This document shows, piece by piece, positions 61,680 through 64,000 of a DNA stretch of 64,000 bases. A program made the translations under genes and the position numbers. This DNA is from an uncultured Bacteroidales bacterium (GTDB taxonomy: Bacteria; Bacteroidota; Bacteroidia; Bacteroidales; UBA932), in contig CAKUVD010000005.1 of the NCBI GenBank assembly GCA_934695325.1, forward strand, positions 1 through 64,000. Direction: 5' to 3'. The notes beneath the pieces were generated by a model. That model was given only the letters and a program-made list of their open reading frames with translations, ran no database searches and was not told where the DNA came from. Position 1 is the stretch's first letter, and every line of letters begins with the position of its first letter.

Positions 61680-64000
61680 CTACATCATCGGAGGAGGGCC
61701 ACCAGCACCAGGCCCGCGTCCGGGGCCGCCCGGGCCTCTTTTGCCTTTGGAGGCATTGTTCATATTTCCGAACCTCCAAGTCAATGACAGTATGACATAG
61801 CGGCCCAGCGTGTTGTTCCAGGTCTCCGTGTGATAGTTGGAAGAATCGCTCACGGATAGGTTCTTGGACTGGTTCAAGAGGTCATAGGCCTTGAGAGACA
61901 GCGTGAAGCGGTTCTTGAACAGAAGCTTCGTCAGTTCAGCATTGAGGATATACTCCGAGTCCTGTGGCGTGGCATAGCCTTTATACCAGTTGTAGTTGAA
62001 TTCAGAGACCAGGCCTACTCCTCCAGGTATGGTCCAGTTCATTGACGCACTGACCTGGTTGTTTCTCGTTACGTTGGTGTTCACAGAGGCTATCGTGTAC
62101 CACGATTTCGCCACCCTGGATCTGCCGGAGGCCGTGAGTTCCACGAAGTCATTGCGATAAGTCAGTTTCAGCCTCTGCATAAAATTCATTGTCTGAGTCT
62201 TGTTCTCTATGAAAAGGTCACTCTTTCCAAGATCTGGGAAATCCTCGTGAAATTTCGTGTAGTCGAACTCACTGTCCTTATAATATGCGTCAGTGCTGAA
62301 CGAGCTCTTGCCGACATAAGACGATGCCTCTGACCAGCTTCCTGATGTTATGGAAGACAGGCTGAAGTTCGACTTGCCGATAGGCGCATTGATGAACATC
62401 CTCACTTTAGCGTTTCCTGAAGTCGGGCCGTTCACAGGCAGCGAGAACGCCGTTCCGTCTGTGTTATACCAGCTGGCATATACTATTGGAGACTGCACGA
62501 AACCGCCTTCTACATTGCCGTACACTGACAGGAACTTCTTCTTGTCGGAGTAGCCGAGCCTCGTCCTTATGTCGTGGCTGAAATAAGGCTCCAGATACGG
62601 GTTTCCGAGGGAGACATTCAGCGGATTCGTGTTGTCAGGCACAGGCATAAGCTGTGATGTGCTCGGCTGGGACGAGTTTCCGAAATAGAACCCGTGGATA
62701 TTGAAATTGTCATTAATATCATACCAGAGCATTGCCGACGGCGACCAGTTCACGACCTTGCTGTCATAGTTCTGCCCGTTCGTCTCGTTATGCGTGATAG
62801 TAGGGACGACAGATGCTCCTACCTGGGCACGCAACTTGTCCTTCTGATACATAAAATTGAAACCTGCGCGGTGCGTCTGGTATCTGTTGAGAATGTCGCT
62901 GGAATAGGTGTCGTTCCGTGTCTTGCCGTCCCAGATGAACTCCCTGTTGTCAATGTCCGCTCCCACCCCGGAGTCGTAGGTATCCTTGCCAGACTTGCTC
63001 TGGCTCCATTTGTACTGATAGTTGGCCTCCAGATAGAAGCCAGCGCCGAGAGGCTCGGTATAGACCAGCCTTCCGCTCATCGAGGAAGACCTGGAATTCT
63101 GTGAATACCACTGGTTCACGATCTCGTTCTCGTCCTCGCCGGTATCGGAAGTCCCGAATGTGCGAGTCAATGACTGATTGAACCCTTCGAGGTCGTTGTT
63201 GCTGAAATTATAGTCCATATTGAAGGACAATGTCCTTCCGGGTATGCCGAGCTTCTGCCTGAAGAGCAGGAATCCGTTGGCTGTCCAGTTGTTGTTGCTC
63301 CCCGTGTTGCTGTTGAATCCTTCGTTCTTGGCTGTGGATTCAGTGCTTCCTGCGGCCAATCCGTCAGTGGAGAACTTGGAATACTCCGAGAAGTCGCCCT
63401 TGCCGAAATTGAACTGCGGCTGGAACAATATGGAGGTGTTGTCCGAGAACTTGTGCTCCAGACGCACGCCGAAACGATGTCCGTATGTGTTGTTCAGGCT
63501 GTATCCGTCATTGTTGTATATGAGGCTGGAGCCGTCGTCGAGGAACGTGTTCTTCAGGCTCTTCTCCTGCACATCGGTCTTCGTGCCGTTGAACAGGTAG
63601 TTTCCGCCGAGGTCCATCTTGTCGCCAAACAGATCCCAGGAGCCGTTCACTCCGCCCATCCAGGAGGTAGTTATGCCGTTGTCGCGTCCCCAGCCGCCGG
63701 AGCCGCGGCCCATTCCTCCGCCTCCTCCGCGCATTCCTCTCATCATTGAGCCTGCGACATCGTTGAATCCCCTGTTGTTCGTGTTGTTGCCGTTGAGAAT
63801 TATGCTCAGCTGGCTCTTGTCAGTGAACCTGCCTATGAATGCGGCGCCCTGATATCTCCAGTCGCCGTCACCGCCGGAAGTGTTCTCCGGCCAGTCGTGT
63901 CCGCCACCGCCCATAACGTTGCCGAAAAGGCCGTTCATCATTCCTTTCTGAATGGAAAGGTCAATGACAGTCTCCTCCTGCCCGTCGTCAATGCCAGTGA
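61680..64000 (-). CDS. Outer-membrane beta-barrel receptor-like protein with glycine-rich segments (5' end beyond window)
   Basis: At least 772 residues; the frame is open to the window edge (…DDGQEETVIDLSIQKG precedes the first internal Met at 63941), so the N-terminus with signal peptide and probable carboxypeptidase-like or plug domain is missing. What is seen is a large strand-rich barrel of the OMP_b-brl_3/TonB-dependent-receptor-like family: alternating aromatic strands, FGVRLEHKFSDNTSIL, GHRF and NYQYKWSQSK. Two low-complexity Gly/Arg/Pro stretches stand out, one near residue 70 of the visible part (MRGGGGGMGRGSGGWGRD) and one forming the last 20 residues after the final strand (RFGNMNNASKGKRGPGGPG and so on). 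Role in uptake or surface assembly is unknown. It is followed by a strong terminator. Confidence 0.82.
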   Translation of the reverse strand, partial: TGIDDGQEETVIDLSIQKGMMNGLFGNVMGGGGHDWPENTSGGDGDWRYQGAAFIGRFTDKSQLSIILNGNNTNNRGFNDVAGSMMRGMRGGGGGMGRGSGGWGRDNGITTSWMGGVNGSWDLFGDKMDLGGNYLFNGTKTDVQEKSLKNTFLDDGSSLIYNNDGYSLNNTYGHRFGVRLEHKFSDNTSILFQPQFNFGKGDFSEYSKFSTDGLAAGSTESTAKNEGFNSNTGSNNNWTANGFLLFRQKLGIPGRTLSFNMDYNFSNNDLEGFNQSLTRTFGTSDTGEDENEIVNQWYSQNSRSSSMSGRLVYTEPLGAGFYLEANYQYKWSQSKSGKDTYDSGVGADIDNREFIWDGKTRNDTYSSDILNRYQTHRAGFNFMYQKDKLRAQVGASVVPTITHNETNGQNYDSKVVNWSPSAMLWYDINDNFNIHGFYFGNSSQPSTSQLMPVPDNTNPLNVSLGNPYLEPYFSHDIRTRLGYSDKKKFLSVYGNVEGGFVQSPIVYASWYNTDGTAFSLPVNGPTSGNAKVRMFINAPIGKSNFSLSSITSGSWSEASSYVGKSSFSTDAYYKDSEFDYTKFHEDFPDLGKSDLFIENKTQTMNFMQRLKLTYRNDFVELTASGRSRVAKSWYTIASVNTNVTRNNQVSASMNWTIPGGVGLVSEFNYNWYKGYATPQDSEYILNAELTKLLFKNRFTLSLKAYDLLNQSKNLSVSDSSNYHTETWNNTLGRYVILSLTWRFGNMNNASKGKRGPGGPGRGPGAGGPPPMM

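Noticed and set aside
1-64000. CRISPR array, rRNA operon, prophage or complete insertion sequence
   Set aside because: No regularly spaced repeats, rRNA-like sequence, phage gene block or transposase with terminal repeats was found on either strand.

Overview
The window is a stretch of Bacteroidales-type chromosome, mostly housekeeping genes packed into short operons on both strands. Four things point to the phylum: a short 286-residue primary sigma factor, typical Bacteroidetes families (DUF5689/BACON lipoprotein, DUF3822, DUF4290, BT_3928-type DoxX protein, FISUMP lipoprotein, OMP_b-brl_3-type barrel), intergenic regions that repeatedly carry the Bacteroidetes -7 promoter element TAnnTTTG, and few clear Shine-Dalgarno sequences. 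A gut or rumen lineage outside the classical genus Bacteroides is plausible, but I cannot name genus or species from sequence alone.

Layout. 1-3800 is a decayed accessory patch: a DUF5689 lipoprotein gene that has lost its signal peptide meets, head to head near 1960, a broken propeller/Y_Y_Y/AraC regulator. 3901-9330 (+) carries a tricorn-like S41 protease, a DPM1-like glycosyltransferase and dihydroorotase. 9343-14303 (-) holds an EamA transporter, Tex and a ClC channel. 14429-20782 (-) holds an acidic hypothetical protein, YgiQ, ArgS, RpoD and HtrA. 20970-25008 (+) is a dnaN operon with a DnaQ-like exonuclease, a degenerate FAH-fold protein and an HI0933-type flavoprotein. 25568-26856 (+) has a lone BtuF-like lipoprotein and tRNA-Thr(CGT). 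26933-33012 (-) is a six-gene operon: nrnA, two FKBP lipoproteins, a MATE exporter, a cytidylate-kinase-like protein and a serine hydrolase.

33143-35092 (+) has a membrane-anchored hypothetical, DUF3822 and rsmD. 35173-37311 (-) pairs ackA with a Ptb-type acyltransferase. 37411-40715 contains a compact ComEC, a FISUMP lipoprotein and ApbE. 40740-50863 (-) runs AddB, AddA, DUF4290, FtsK and a LolA-like protein, linking double-strand-break repair with chromosome segregation. 51243-51794 (+) is a reverse rubrerythrin behind a PerR-like palindrome. 51856-53873 is a scarred, low-density patch with a DUF1810 gene and a tiny membrane protein. 53874-59100 has yugP/tadA/TSCPD, alr, and a tmk/BT_3928/DJ-1 operon. 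59208-60223 (+) is folP behind a long leader with a nested multi-helix RNA fold. purB and a 5'-truncated glycine-rich outer-membrane barrel close the window.

The most interesting items are the structured folP leader, the PerR-like operator in front of the rubrerythrin, the degenerate FAH-fold protein in the dnaN operon, the very short ComEC, and the recombination junction at about 1960. No CRISPR array, prophage, rRNA operon or intact insertion sequence was seen. All functional calls rest on reading motifs and overall similarity by eye; no database search was run.
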